The notes: a model not told the origin generated them from the sequence alone. A stretch of DNA of 64,000 bases from Stackebrandtia albiflava (GCF_007994225.1 NZ_VLLL01000005.1:190359-254358), one strand, 5' to 3'; positions 23,586-32,454 are shown, counted from the stretch's first letter. Made by a program: numbers and translations.

Positions 23586-24629
23586 GTGATCATCCATCGC
23601 CGTCCTCCCAAACCCAGCCCCGGCGACCACGTCGCGCTGGTGTCGCCCTCCTCCGGCCTACCCGGCATCCTGCCCCTGCCGTTCGAACTCGGCAGCCGGC
23701 GCATCGCCGAGGACTTCGGCCTCATCCCGGTGGAGTACCCCACCACCCGGCGGATGAACGCCGCGCCGGCCGACCGGGCCGCCGACCTGCACGCCGCCTT
23801 CTCCGACCCCCGGATCAAGGCCGTGATCTGCAGCATCGGCGGCGACGACCTGATCACCGTCCTGCCGCACCTGGACCCGGAGGTGTTCCGCGCCCACCCC
23901 AAGCCGTTCTTCGGGTACAGCGACTCCACCGTCATGCACGCCTACCTGTCCCGGCTCGGGATCGCCAGCTACTACGGCGGCGCCGTCATGACCGACTTCG
24001 GCCGCGGCGGCCGGATCCACCCCGAGGTGGAACGGAGCCTGCGGGCCGCGCTGTTCCAATCCGGTGAGTACGAACTGCTCCCCGAGACCGACATCGCCGA
24101 AGTGGACCGCGACTGGGCCGACCCGGCGTCCCTGGAGACCGAACCCGACACCACCCCCACCGGCGGATGGCGGTGGCACCACGCCGACCGCGTCGTCACC
24201 GGCACCGGCTGGGGCGGCTGCCTGGAGGTCGTCTCCTGGATGCTCATGGCCGACAAGGCCGTACCCGCCACCGCCGACCTGACCGGCGCGGTGCTGTTCT
24301 TCGAGACCACCGAGGAGCTGCCGCCCGCCGTCGAGGTGTACAGGATGCTCCGCAACATGGGCGAACGAGGCTGGCTTGCCGCCTGCGGTGCCCTCCTGAT
24401 GGGCCGCCCGAAATGCTGGTCCTTCGACCACCTCAACGACGAGGCCGCGCGTGCCCGGTACCTGGCCGACCAGAACGCCGCCGTCATGCGCGCCATGACC
24501 GAGTACGCGCCGGAGACCCCGGTGGTGCTCAACGTCAACTTCGGACACACCGACCCGAACCTGGTGCTGCCGTACTCCGGCCCCATCCGGGTGGACGGGC
24601 CGGCCCGCCGACTGACCGTCACGTACTGA
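23586..24629 (+). CDS. S66 family peptidase (LD-carboxypeptidase/MccF-like)
   Basis: A 347-residue serine peptidase of family S66, which includes LD-carboxypeptidase A (murein recycling) and MccF (hydrolysis of microcin C-type toxins). The opening GDHVALVSPSSGLPG, CSIGGDD and the nucleophile region KPFFGYSDSTVMH are clear; the Glu and His of the Ser-Glu-His triad should lie in LFFETTEELPP and VLNVNFGHTDP. It has no signal peptide, so it acts in the cytosol. Length and the FFETTEE segment lean to the MccF-like branch. GTG at 23586 was chosen by family register. Confidence 0.92.
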   Translation: MIIHRRPPKPSPGDHVALVSPSSGLPGILPLPFELGSRRIAEDFGLIPVEYPTTRRMNAAPADRAADLHAAFSDPRIKAVICSIGGDDLITVLPHLDPEVFRAHPKPFFGYSDSTVMHAYLSRLGIASYYGGAVMTDFGRGGRIHPEVERSLRAALFQSGEYELLPETDIAEVDRDWADPASLETEPDTTPTGGWRWHHADRVVTGTGWGGCLEVVSWMLMADKAVPATADLTGAVLFFETTEELPPAVEVYRMLRNMGERGWLAACGALLMGRPKCWSFDHLNDEAARARYLADQNAAVMRAMTEYAPETPVVLNVNFGHTDPNLVLPYSGPIRVDGPARRLTVTY

Positions 24630-24635
24630 CCGGCG

Positions 24636-25616
24636 TCACGGCACCAGCAGCACCTTCCCCATGGTCGCCCTGTCCTCCAGGGCCGCGTGCGCCCGGGCGG
24701 CGTCGGCCAGCGCGAAACCCTGCCACGCGGGGATGAGCGTGTCGTCGGCCGCCGCCGCCAGCGCCGCCTTCTGCAGTTCGGCGGGACTGCTGCGCGGTGT
24801 CGGCGGCGTCGGCCGCAGCGCCGAGTCGAAGGTGATCGCGCGCTGCGACAGTTCACCGTCCTCGGGGGCGAACGGTTCACCCGAGCTGAAGCCGTACACC
24901 AGGAACCTGCCACCGTGCGCGACCAGGTCGAACGCGTCCCGGCTCAACCGGCCCCCGACACCCTCCAGGACCAGCGTGACGCCCCGGTCGCCCAGCCAAC
25001 CCCGGATCCGTTCGGTCCAGTCCGGCCGCGTGTAGTCCACCGCGAGGTCGGCGCCCATGCCCTCACACCGGCGGGTCTTCTCCGCGCCGCCGGCCGCCGC
25101 GATCACGGTCGCGCCCACGTTGCGCGCGTGCTGCAACAGCAGGCTTCCCACACCGCCCGCCGCCGCCAGCACCAGCACCACGTCCTCGGCGGTCATGACG
25201 GCGGCCTCGATGATGCCCATGGTGGTGCGGCCGGTGCCGATCATCGCCACCGCGGTCTCGTAGTCGAGGTTGTCGGCCACCTGGAAGATCCGCGAGGCGT
25301 CGACGACCGCGAGCTCGGCGTACCCGCCGCCGTCGTCGCCCAGGTGCGCGGCGACCCGCCTGCCCACCAGATCGGCCGGAACCCCCGGACCCACCGACTC
25401 GACCAGGCCCGCGACCTCCCGGCCCGGGATCGCGGGCAGCGGCGGCAGCGTGGCCGGTCCCATCCGCCCGCCGGCCCGCAGCACGGTGTCCACCAACTGC
25501 ACCCCGGCCGCCTTCACCTGTACGCGCAGCCGGCCCTCGCCGGGGACCGGATCGGGAACCTCCTCGTATCGCAGGTTCTCCGGTGGGCCGAACTCGTGTA
25601 GCCGGATCGCGCGCAT
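24636..25616 (-). CDS. zinc-type quinone oxidoreductase (MDR family)
   Basis: A 326-residue NADPH:quinone reductase-like enzyme of the medium-chain dehydrogenase superfamily. The GroES-like domain begins MRAIRLHEFGPPENLRYEEV, and the Rossmann motif is AAAGGVGSLLLQHARN near residue 155, followed by GAEKTRRCEGMGADLAVDY. The catalytic and structural zinc cysteines are absent, as in quinone reductases. It converges with the S66 gene 6 bp away and is transcribed alone. Confidence 0.93.
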   Translation of the reverse strand: MRAIRLHEFGPPENLRYEEVPDPVPGEGRLRVQVKAAGVQLVDTVLRAGGRMGPATLPPLPAIPGREVAGLVESVGPGVPADLVGRRVAAHLGDDGGGYAELAVVDASRIFQVADNLDYETAVAMIGTGRTTMGIIEAAVMTAEDVVLVLAAAGGVGSLLLQHARNVGATVIAAAGGAEKTRRCEGMGADLAVDYTRPDWTERIRGWLGDRGVTLVLEGVGGRLSRDAFDLVAHGGRFLVYGFSSGEPFAPEDGELSQRAITFDSALRPTPPTPRSSPAELQKAALAAAADDTLIPAWQGFALADAARAHAALEDRATMGKVLLVP

Positions 25617-25761
25617 GTGACCTCCTCGCGGTGGGGCGGTGGGTGTGCCGGCGCCCGTGTGCCGTTCGGGTACCGGCCTACAGTCTGCGACCTGGACTTA
25701 AGTGCAAGTCAATCCGACGTGACGCGGCCCACGCGGCCGAACGCCCGGTACTGTGTCCTGC

Positions 25762-26517
25762 GTGACGGATGAGGTGCTGCACGGTGGCGTCAACCGGGTG
25801 GTGCGGGTGGCTCATACGGTCCACCGGCCGGTCGGGGACTGGTCGGAGACGGTGCACCGGCTGCTCAACCACGTCACCGGACTGGGCTTCACCGGCGCGC
25901 CCCGCGCCCACGGCATCGACCCGCTCGGGCACGAGGTGCTCGACTTCGTCGCCGGGGACACCCCCGACGAACGGGACGACGCGCTCATCCGCGACGACGC
26001 CAACCTCACCGCCGTCGCCGCGATGCTGCGCGCCTACCACGACGCCACCGCCGACTTCCCGATGCAACCGGCCGACCACTGGTACTTCCCGCCCCGGGAA
26101 CCCGCCGAGGTGATCTGCCACGGCGACGTCGCACCGTACAACACCGTGTACCGCGACGGCCGGCCCGTGGCGTTCATCGACTTCGACACCGCCCACCCCG
26201 GACCGCGGGTGTGGGACGTCGCCTACGCGGCCTACCGGTTCGTGCCACTGAGCCAGGACGGCCCACCGGTGGACGAACAGGCACGGCGACTCCGGTTGTT
26301 CGCCGACGGATACGGACTGTCCCTACCGGACCGCGAACAGCTCGTGGACGTCGCCGTGGAACGCCTCCGGCACCTGATCGCCCACATGCGCGACCGGGCC
26401 GGCGCCGGACACCCCGCGTTCGCCTCCCACCTCGCCGACGGCCACGACCGCCTCTACGAGACCGACCGCGCCCACCTGCGGGCGCACCGCGACCACCTCA
26501 CCGCCGCCCTTCGATGA
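25762..26517 (+). CDS. aminoglycoside phosphotransferase-family kinase
   Basis: A 251-residue small-molecule kinase of the APH/choline kinase fold. The catalytic loop is ICHGDVAPYNTV (H-G-D-x4-N) and the metal-binding DFDTAHPG follows 18 residues later. Its N-terminal lobe is short. Substrate unknown; chromosomal members act on homoserine, choline, aminoglycosides or macrolides. GTG at 25762 lies 7 nt after TACTGT, a leaderless layout. A 15-codon frame (MTTPPVYRHTEAGTS) between this gene and the next ends in ATGA at the next start and may serve only for coupling. Confidence 0.9.
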   Translation: MTDEVLHGGVNRVVRVAHTVHRPVGDWSETVHRLLNHVTGLGFTGAPRAHGIDPLGHEVLDFVAGDTPDERDDALIRDDANLTAVAAMLRAYHDATADFPMQPADHWYFPPREPAEVICHGDVAPYNTVYRDGRPVAFIDFDTAHPGPRVWDVAYAAYRFVPLSQDGPPVDEQARRLRLFADGYGLSLPDREQLVDVAVERLRHLIAHMRDRAGAGHPAFASHLADGHDRLYETDRAHLRAHRDHLTAALR

Positions 26518-26571
26518 ACGGACCCCCATGACGACACCACCCGTGTACCGCCACACCGAGGCGGGCACGTC

Positions 26572-27054
26572 ATGACCGAACCCGTGAAGGTCGATCCGCG
26601 CCGCAGTCGACTGCGCCGGATGATCAGCCTCGGCAATCGTCCCGTCCGGCTGCTCCTGAAGTCACCGCTGCACCGCCCGCTCAGCCGGCGGCTCATGCTG
26701 CTGCGGTACACCGGAACCAAGACCGGACGCCGCTACGAGATCCCGATCGGCTACCACCGGTGGGAAGGCGGCCGCCTCCTGGCCCTGTCGGCCGGAACCC
26801 GTTGGCCGCAACGGGTTCGGAACCTCACCGTCGAACTGCGGGTCGCCGGGGCGGAGCTTCCCGCCACCGTCGAGGTGGTGGAGGACCGGGACGGTGTCGC
26901 CGCGCTGCTCGACGCCTTCGTCGCCCGTCACGGTCCCGCCGCGGCGTCCCGGCTCCTGATCGGGTTGCCGCGTGACCGCCGCCCGACCCGGGACGAACTG
27001 CACGCCGCCGCACTCCGGGCCAGGCTGGTGCTGTTCACGCCGGTCGAGGACTGA
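26572..27054 (+). CDS. nitroreductase/F420-binding (DUF385, Ddn-like) family protein
   Basis: A 160-residue protein of the split beta-barrel F420- or FMN-dependent family. The segment LMLLRYTGTKTGRRYEIPIGY near residues 42-62 is the signature (G-x-K-S/T-G-R-x-R-x-x-P). Length and a basic, hydrophobic N-terminal helix (RLLLKSPLHRPLSRRL) match Ddn-like deazaflavin-dependent reductases of mycobacteria. Its 3' end overlaps the convergent MOSC gene by 20 bp. Confidence 0.85.
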   Translation: MTEPVKVDPRRSRLRRMISLGNRPVRLLLKSPLHRPLSRRLMLLRYTGTKTGRRYEIPIGYHRWEGGRLLALSAGTRWPQRVRNLTVELRVAGAELPATVEVVEDRDGVAALLDAFVARHGPAAASRLLIGLPRDRRPTRDELHAAALRARLVLFTPVED

Positions 27055-27712
27055 GGCGCTCCGGACGGTGATCGCGCGCCAGCTCGGCGACCTTCACCGG
27101 CAGGTACCGTTCCGCCGCCAGCAGGCGCGGCAGCAGCGGACGGTCGGTCGTCAACGCCTTGAACATCGTGGTGATCGTGACGTCGTGGTCGGGACGGAAC
27201 TCGACGGTGATCGGATCGCCGGGGCTCACGTGCCCGGGCTCGACCACCCGCAGATACGTGCCCGTCCTCGCCTCGACGGTGAAGTCCCGCAGCCAGCCCT
27301 TCACACCGATCCACCCCCGGAACGTCGCACACGGGATCCGGGGACACGACACCTCGAACACCGCCTCCCCGCCGACCCGCCAACGTTCCCCGACCAGTGC
27401 GCCGTTCCAGTCGACGCCCCGGGTGGTGAAGTTCTCCCCGAAGCCGCCCGGCCGGAGTTCCCGGTCGAGCCGGCCACTCCAGAACTCCAGGTCCTCGGCG
27501 GCATAGGCGTAGACCGCCTGGTCGTCGCCGCCGTGGTGGTCCACGTCGTACACCCGGTCACCCGCCAGGCCGACCGCACCGGTCCCCTTCGGGCCCGGCG
27601 CAGACGCCCACACCGGCCCCGCGACCGGCCGCTTGTCGATCCCGGTCGACTCCACCCTCGGGTCCCAGGGGTTCGGGCGGACCCGTCCGATGTTCAGCGA
27701 CTCCAGTCTCAT
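27035..27712 (-). CDS. MOSC domain protein (YiiM-like)
   Basis: A 225-residue protein with a MOSC beta-barrel, related to the C-terminal domain of molybdenum cofactor sulfurase. DHHGGDDQAVYAY, LRPGGFGENFTTRG and the conserved Cys of EVSCPRIPCATF near residue 130 are the hallmark residues of the YiiM/YuaD group that reduces N-hydroxylated or nitro compounds through Moco. The C-terminal 3-alpha domain follows. ATG at 27712 was chosen because TACCGT lies 6 nt upstream. Confidence 0.92.
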   Translation of the reverse strand: MRLESLNIGRVRPNPWDPRVESTGIDKRPVAGPVWASAPGPKGTGAVGLAGDRVYDVDHHGGDDQAVYAYAAEDLEFWSGRLDRELRPGGFGENFTTRGVDWNGALVGERWRVGGEAVFEVSCPRIPCATFRGWIGVKGWLRDFTVEARTGTYLRVVEPGHVSPGDPITVEFRPDHDVTITTMFKALTTDRPLLPRLLAAERYLPVKVAELARDHRPERLSPRPA

Positions 27713-27818
27713 GCCGACACGGTAGGCCGCTCCTCCGGCGAACGCCAACCGTTATGGCTACCGTGGGAGGGCGGCACGACCACGACCCCCCGCCGTGCGC
27801 CCGAAAGCGAGGATGACG

Positions 27819-28838
27819 ATGCCCTCCCACCCGCGTTCCCGCCTGCCCCTCGTCGTGACCGAGGGGGGCTGGTCCGGTGACGGAACGGCCCACCGGGCCG
27901 CCGCCGTCGTGATCGCGGTCCTCACACTCGCCAGCGCGGCGACGTGGACCGTGCTGCGGCTGGTCCGGGCCGGCGCCGGAGCCGGTGAGACCGTGGCGGT
28001 CGCCGCCGTCGTCCTGGGCTGCCTCGTCGCCGCCGTCCTGGCGTGGTCGGCCGGAAGGCGACGCGGATGGCTCACCGGGCAACGGCTCTGGGTATCGGGG
28101 GACGAACTGGTCGTGGAGATGCCGGGCACACCCGCCGTCAGGCACCGGTTGGACGGGCTGCGTTGCACGGTACGTCTGGAGGGCGGAGTCGCCCACCGCG
28201 ACGGCAACGGCCTGGCCACGCCGTTCCGCACCCGGGGCACGCAGGCCGTCCCCAACCGGCGAGGACCCGTCCACAGTGCCATGTCGATCCGTCCCGGCGA
28301 GTACTTCGTGCCGTTCCACCCGGTGTTGCGGTTGCGCGGCGACGGCACCGATCCGATCACCGTGGAACTGTGCCACCTGGCCAGCCGCCGGATGCGCGAC
28401 CGCGACCAACTGCTCACACTGGCGGAGCTGGTGGCACGCACCGCCGGACCGGACGCGACCCGCGCCGCCGGACGGCTCCGCACCCTGGCCGACTGGCAGC
28501 GGTTGCCCCATATCACCGACGCCGATCCCGACGCCGTCCCCGAGACACCCGCCGACCGGCCCGCCCACGAGCCGGTGATACCGACGCCGGTGCGCGCCGG
28601 CGTACCCGCCGCCGAGATCCACATCCCCGGCGCCCGGGACCACGCCCCCGACGCGGTACGCGAGTCCGCACCGCAGGAGGGACCGGGCCAGCCCGGGATC
28701 CCGGGCGGCGCCCAGGCCGGTGGCGCCGACGTGTCGCCGCACGCCGGACAGCCGGGCGGCTCGCAACCCGCCGCCGACCAGGAACCACCCCACCGCTCCG
28801 AATCCGACGAGCCGGGAAGGTCCGACCGGTCGAGCTGA
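27819..28838 (+). CDS. two-segment membrane protein with a long Pro/Gly-rich tail
   Basis: About 339 residues. Two membrane segments lie near residues 27-46 (AAAVVIAVLTLASAATWTVL) and 58-77 (TVAVAAVVLGCLVAAVLAWS), followed by a PH-like beta-rich domain (LWVSGDELVVEMPGTPAVRHR to ITVELCHLA). The last 120 residues are Pro/Gly/Ala-rich and low in complexity. The start was set at the ATG 7 nt after GAGG; ATGs 6 and 12 nt upstream are alternatives. Function unknown. Confidence 0.72.
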   Translation: MPSHPRSRLPLVVTEGGWSGDGTAHRAAAVVIAVLTLASAATWTVLRLVRAGAGAGETVAVAAVVLGCLVAAVLAWSAGRRRGWLTGQRLWVSGDELVVEMPGTPAVRHRLDGLRCTVRLEGGVAHRDGNGLATPFRTRGTQAVPNRRGPVHSAMSIRPGEYFVPFHPVLRLRGDGTDPITVELCHLASRRMRDRDQLLTLAELVARTAGPDATRAAGRLRTLADWQRLPHITDADPDAVPETPADRPAHEPVIPTPVRAGVPAAEIHIPGARDHAPDAVRESAPQEGPGQPGIPGGAQAGGADVSPHAGQPGGSQPAADQEPPHRSESDEPGRSDRSS

Positions 28839-28863
28839 TCGCGGTCGCCGGGGAGCCCGGCGT

Positions 28864-28869
28864 TAGGCT
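28864..28869 (+). promoter_or_regulatory. -10 box of a leaderless promoter (RluA-like gene)
   Basis: TAGGCT is followed after 6 nt by the GTG at 28876; there is no Shine-Dalgarno. Confidence 0.55.
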
Positions 28870-28875
28870 CGCGCG

Positions 28876-29640
28876 GTGACCGATACCGACTGGGCGGCGT
28901 TGCGCCGTGACACCACGTTGCTGGCCGAACCCGGGGTCCTGGCGCTCGACAAGCCCGCCGGGGTGTCGGTGACCGGTGAACGCCACGGCACCGACCTGGT
29001 GCGGATGGCGGCCGACGCGGAGGAGCGGTTGTATCCGGTGCACCGCATCGACAAGGCGACGTCCGGGCTGGTGCTGCTGGCGACCGCGCTGGCCGCGCAC
29101 GGCCCGTTGACCCGCCAGTTCCAGCGCCGCACCGTCGAGAAGTGGTACCTGGCGGTCACCCCGACACGCGGCCTGCCCGACTCGGGGGAGATCGACCTGC
29201 CGTTGGCGACCGGCCGCAAGAACCGGATCCGGGTCGCCGCGCCGCGCGAGGCGATCACCCGAAACGGCGACACCTGGCGGGTCGCGGCGGACGACGTATC
29301 GCCCGGCCGCAACTACCCGTCCCTCACCCGGTTCCGGAAGCTCTGGCAGAACCGGGAATCGACGTTGCTCGCGGTGTCGCCGGTCACCGGTCGACGCCAC
29401 CAGATCCGCGTCCACCTCGCCTGGATCGGGCATCCCATCACCGGGGACCCGTTGTTCGGTGAGAGTGAGGCCACGCGGACGGCGCTGCACTCGTGGCGAC
29501 TCTCCCTGGACGCGACCTGGCGGGACGGTTCACCCCGTGTCACCCTCGTCGCGCCGCCCGGCCCGGACTTCTGGCTCCCCGTACCGGGAATCGACGTCGA
29601 CACCGTCCTGACTCGCGCCGAGGGCCTACTGGGCGCCTAG
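28876..29640 (+). CDS. RluA-family pseudouridine synthase
   Basis: A 254-residue enzyme that isomerises uridine to pseudouridine in rRNA or tRNA. The catalytic motif is HRIDKATSGLVLLA with Asp59. LDKPAGVSVTG (residues 24-34) and VSPVTGRRHQIRVHLAWIGHPITGDPLFG complete the RluA signature. It lacks an S4 domain, so it resembles RluA/TruC more than RluD. Transcribed singly from a leaderless promoter. The following 190 bp (29641-29831) holds no gene that I can see. Confidence 0.94.
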   Translation: MTDTDWAALRRDTTLLAEPGVLALDKPAGVSVTGERHGTDLVRMAADAEERLYPVHRIDKATSGLVLLATALAAHGPLTRQFQRRTVEKWYLAVTPTRGLPDSGEIDLPLATGRKNRIRVAAPREAITRNGDTWRVAADDVSPGRNYPSLTRFRKLWQNRESTLLAVSPVTGRRHQIRVHLAWIGHPITGDPLFGESEATRTALHSWRLSLDATWRDGSPRVTLVAPPGPDFWLPVPGIDVDTVLTRAEGLLGA

Positions 29641-29831
29641 ACGGGTAGAGCCGCGGGCCGCGCCTTTTCCAGGGGCGCAAGAGTGTCCCGTGGCGGTCCG
29701 CGTGGCGGGGCGCGACCGGTAGCGACACGAGACCGTCCGGAGTGGACGACTCGGTCATTCGGAGGGCGAGCCGATCCGGTGGTGCGATGCGGTGGAGGCG
29801 TGCGCAGGGGGACGCGACGCGGGTCGTCCGG

Positions 29832-30527
29832 TCAGGTAGTGAGCGCGGCCAGTTCCGCCCGCTGCCGTACGACGAAGTCCGCGTCCACGACCGCACCGTG
29901 CCCCGGAACCACCGGTCCGGTCGCCTCGGGGAGCAAGGCGTCCAGTGCCAACGGCCACCCCGCCAGGTCCGCGCCGTCGGTGTCCGGTGGCGCGCCCTCC
30001 TCGACAAGGTCGCCCGCGACCAACACCCCGGCGGCCGCCACCACCAGGTCGCCCCGGGTGTGCGCTGGGCCGAGGTGACGCACCGACGCGACCACACCTC
30101 CCAGGTCGATGTCCACTCGGGACGCCACGGGACGGTTCGGCACCAGGACCTCGGTATCGCGGACCTCCTCGGCGATGGCCAGATCACGGGCCAGGCACCA
30201 CCGGTAGGCGTCGGCCCGGATCTCGGCGGCGTCGCGGGACAGCCGGGTGACGACGAACGGATGCGCCCAGAAGTCCGCCACCTCCAACAACCGCGCGATC
30301 GTCGCGTTCCCGAAGACGTGGTCGAAGTGGTCGTGGGTGTTCACCACCTGGACCGGAAGGCCCGTCACCTCCCGCACCGCCTCCGCGAGCCGGATCGCCT
30401 GTGAGGCGCAGGAGAGCGTGTCCACCAGGAGCGCGCACTCCCGGCCCACGACGAGTGTGGAGTTGACGTCGAGCACCGGGTGCCGCAGTACGTGGACATC
30501 CGAGGACACCGGCTGGAAGCGGATCAT
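29832..30527 (-). CDS. MBL-fold metallo-hydrolase
   Basis: A 231-residue metallo-beta-lactamase-fold protein. The zinc motif is NTHDHFDHVFGN (H-x-H-x-D-H) near residue 80; LVDTLSCASQA before it, GAPPDTDGADLAGWPLALDAL-type downstream segments and VPGHGAVVD supply the remaining metal ligands. It resembles the quinoprotein-relay or glyoxalase-II-like groups; substrate unknown. The start at ATG 30527 lies 6 nt after TAGGCT on the minus strand; the GTG one codon earlier would be too close to that box. Confidence 0.9.
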   Translation of the reverse strand: MIRFQPVSSDVHVLRHPVLDVNSTLVVGRECALLVDTLSCASQAIRLAEAVREVTGLPVQVVNTHDHFDHVFGNATIARLLEVADFWAHPFVVTRLSRDAAEIRADAYRWCLARDLAIAEEVRDTEVLVPNRPVASRVDIDLGGVVASVRHLGPAHTRGDLVVAAAGVLVAGDLVEEGAPPDTDGADLAGWPLALDALLPEATGPVVPGHGAVVDADFVVRQRAELAALTT

Positions 30528-30613
30528 CACCGCAGCCTAGTGGCAGAGGGCGGTCGCGGCGGCCGTACCGAGTCGAGGGAGGCGAACACCTCACCGCTCA
30601 TTAAGGTGTGCAC

Positions 30614-31156
30614 ATGTCCGGTGATGTGCTGCTGGTGGGTGCCAACCCGATCGTCCGATTGTTCGAGGCGGGGCGGGTGACCGTGCTGGCCTCGGTGTGG
30701 CGGGTCGACTGGTCGGTGCGTGGAAACGGTACGGCGCTCGTGTTGTGGCACGACGGTGCGGTGCGGTTGCTGGGCGACAACCCCGACCTGGCCCGATGGC
30801 TGTGCCGCGACTTCACCCGCCACTTCCCCGAGGCGGCCGGCCTGCCGTGGAACGAACCGGACGTCGAGAACACGCCGGTGGAGGTGTCGGTGAACCTCGC
30901 CGAGGGAGTGAGGGCGAAGGCGGGTGACGTGACCGTCGAAGCCCACGGGCCACTCGGACACCGCCGGTTCAGCACCGAGGACTTCCGGTTGGCGGGCAGG
31001 CCGCACGGACTCTCCCTGGTGTCGGCGCCGATGGCGGAGGCGGGTGTGACCGTCGCCGGCCGGGCGGTACCCGGAGCGGTGCGGCGCGAGGGCGACCGGA
31101 ACCGTCCGGTGTCCTCCGCGTTCGCGACCGAGGCCGAGACCTGGTGGCTGCCGTGA
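30614..31156 (+). CDS. protein of unknown function
   Basis: A 180-residue soluble protein, conserved in style with actinobacterial hypotheticals but not assigned to a family. It is alternating beta with Trp-rich segments (LASVWRVDWSVRGNGTALVL, LARWLCRDFTRHFPE) and a C-terminal TVAGRAVPGAVRREG. No signal or membrane segment. The ATG at 30614 lies 6 nt after TAAGGT, so it is probably leaderless. A palindromic repeat element starts 20 bp after its stop. Confidence 0.72.
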   Translation: MSGDVLLVGANPIVRLFEAGRVTVLASVWRVDWSVRGNGTALVLWHDGAVRLLGDNPDLARWLCRDFTRHFPEAAGLPWNEPDVENTPVEVSVNLAEGVRAKAGDVTVEAHGPLGHRRFSTEDFRLAGRPHGLSLVSAPMAEAGVTVAGRAVPGAVRREGDRNRPVSSAFATEAETWWLP

Positions 31157-31175
31157 CACCACCCACCCCCTGATT

Positions 31176-31274
31176 CGCCTCGGGTGGTCCAGAGCCGGCC
31201 GCCGGCTCCGTGGTGAAAAACGGATGTTCGGGCCTGTTCGGGGCGCGTCGACGGGTCTGTGCCCACCCGAGGCG
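31176..31274 (+). repeat. palindromic intergenic element, copy B
   Basis: CGCCTCGGGTGG (31176-31187) is closed by the inverted CCACCCGAGGCG (31263-31274). The inner GATGT/GCGTC stem pairs with two G-U wobbles, and the loop TTCGGGCCTGTTCGGGGC matches the core of copies A and D. The second direct repeat of the arm seen in A, C and D is not preserved. Confidence 0.75.
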
Positions 31275-31330
31275 CGATGAGTTGCGCCACCGTGAGGGCC
31301 GGGCTGCGGCGGGTCCGGTGACGGATCGGT

Positions 31331-31336
31331 GACAAT
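31331..31336 (+). promoter_or_regulatory. -10 box of a leaderless promoter (DinB gene)
   Basis: GACAAT is followed after 6 nt by the ATG at 31343. Confidence 0.45.
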
Positions 31337-31342
31337 CGCCGG

Positions 31343-31855
31343 ATGACTGAGATCGAGCGCCCCATGCCGGCCCTCAACACCGACGAACGCGCGACGCTGG
31401 AGGGGTGGCTGGACTTCCATCGGGCCACCCTGGCGATGAAGTGCCAGGGTGTGGACGACATCCAGGCCGCCACCGCGTCCACGCCGCCGTCCCTGTTCAC
31501 CCTCACCGGTCTCGTGCAGCACATGGCCGAGGTGGAACGGAACTGGTTCCGGCGCATCCTGGCGGGGGAGGACGCGCCGCCCATCCACGATCCGCAGGCG
31601 GATCCCGAAGGACCCGACGGCGGCTTCGACGTGGCGCCGGGCGCGACCCTGGCCGAGGCGTTCACCACCTGGCGCACCGAGATCGAACACGCACGACGCA
31701 ACTGCGCCGCACGGGAACTCACCGACACCGGAAGGTTCATGGGGCAGGAGGTCAACCTCCGGTGGATCTACGTCCACATGATCGAGGAGTACGCCCGGCA
31801 CAACGGGCACGCCGACCTGATCCGGGAACGCATCGACGGGGTCACCGGCGTCTGA
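31343..31855 (+). CDS. DinB-family protein (DUF664), first copy
   Basis: A 170-residue four-helix-bundle protein of the DinB/mycothiol-dependent superfamily. Metal-ligand histidines are in LVQHMAEVERNWF (near residue 63) and VHMIEEYARHNGHADLIRE near the C-terminus, the three-His pattern of metal-dependent thiol S-transferases that use mycothiol or bacillithiol. A second member of the same type is at 39366-39875. Substrate unknown. Confidence 0.88.
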   Translation: MTEIERPMPALNTDERATLEGWLDFHRATLAMKCQGVDDIQAATASTPPSLFTLTGLVQHMAEVERNWFRRILAGEDAPPIHDPQADPEGPDGGFDVAPGATLAEAFTTWRTEIEHARRNCAARELTDTGRFMGQEVNLRWIYVHMIEEYARHNGHADLIRERIDGVTGV

Positions 31856-32203
31856 CCGCCCTCCACGCGGCGCCGACCCGCCCGCCGGCTCCCGTGACCG
31901 GCTTTGGTGGTGGCTGTCCCGTCCGCCGGCTCCCGTGACGGCCTGGGGTGATCTGGGGCGGTGTGTAGGTGTCCCACCGGGTGCCGCCTGGACCAGACCT
32001 CGGCCCGGAGACGCCCGCACGGGAGGCGTCGGGGGCGGCTAGGCGCGAATCGCCGCCGCGATCCCCGCTGTCCGAGAGCGGGGAGTCGGTGTGCCACCTC
32101 ACCTGCGCCGACGATTCCGGCCGGAGGTGAGGACCGCCACGGCGGAACCCGGGTGCGGGGCCTTGTCGGGCTCATGTACGCTTACTGAGGTTCCAAACGA
32201 CAG
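31856..32203. other. 348-bp gene-free region with a decayed palindromic element
   Basis: No gene is supported. Two units CGGCTTTGGTGGTGGCTGTCC (near 31900) and CGGCCTGGGGTGATCTGGGG (31939-31958), with a CCGCCGGCTCCCGTGAC direct repeat before each, resemble the head repeats of copies A and D, but no clear closing arm or core follows. The last 40 bp before the tRNA contain its promoter region, without unambiguous -35/-10 boxes. Confidence 0.4.
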
Positions 32204-32279
32204 GCTCCCGTCGTCTAGTGGCCTAGGACGTCGCCCTCTCAAGGCGGTAACGGCGGTTCGAATCCGCTCGGGAGTACCA
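32204..32279 (+). tRNA. tRNA-Glu (anticodon CTC)
   Basis: A 73-nt cloverleaf plus encoded CCA. The acceptor stem GCTCCCG pairs with CGGGAGT (first pair G-U). The D arm has TCTAGTGGCCTAGGA, the anticodon stem-loop is CGCC-CTCTCAA-GGCG with CTC at 34-36, and the T arm is GGCGG-TTCGAAT-CCGCT. It decodes GAG, the dominant Glu codon at this GC content. No integrase or attachment-site repeat was seen beside it. Confidence 0.95.
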
Positions 32280-32294
32280 CGCAACACCCCAGCT

Positions 32295-32318
32295 AGACCG
32301 GCACATCGGTGCCGGTCT
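32295..32318 (+). terminator. tRNA-Glu terminator
   Basis: AGACCGGCAC pairs with GTGCCGGTCT around a 4-nt loop and is followed by TCTTGGTTTT, 15 bp past the tRNA. Confidence 0.75.
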
Positions 32319-32454
32319 TCTTGGTTTTCGGGGTGCTGTGGTGGCACGGTGGTGGCACGGTGGTGGCACCGACCGAGGGTAGGACTCGCAGAACCCGACA
32401 CCCGCATCAGTCCGGTGGAGAGGTCAAGCGGTGTAGACCTCGCGGTGGTCGTGG

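Noticed and set aside
21061-23589. 842-codon plus-strand frame
   Set aside because: Composition is that of a shadow frame; the desaturase-like gene and the HTH gene on the other strand explain the region.
31990-32160. Riboswitch-like stem-loops before the tRNA gene
   Set aside because: Some GC hairpins are present, but no known riboswitch core could be matched and no gene follows that would be controlled.
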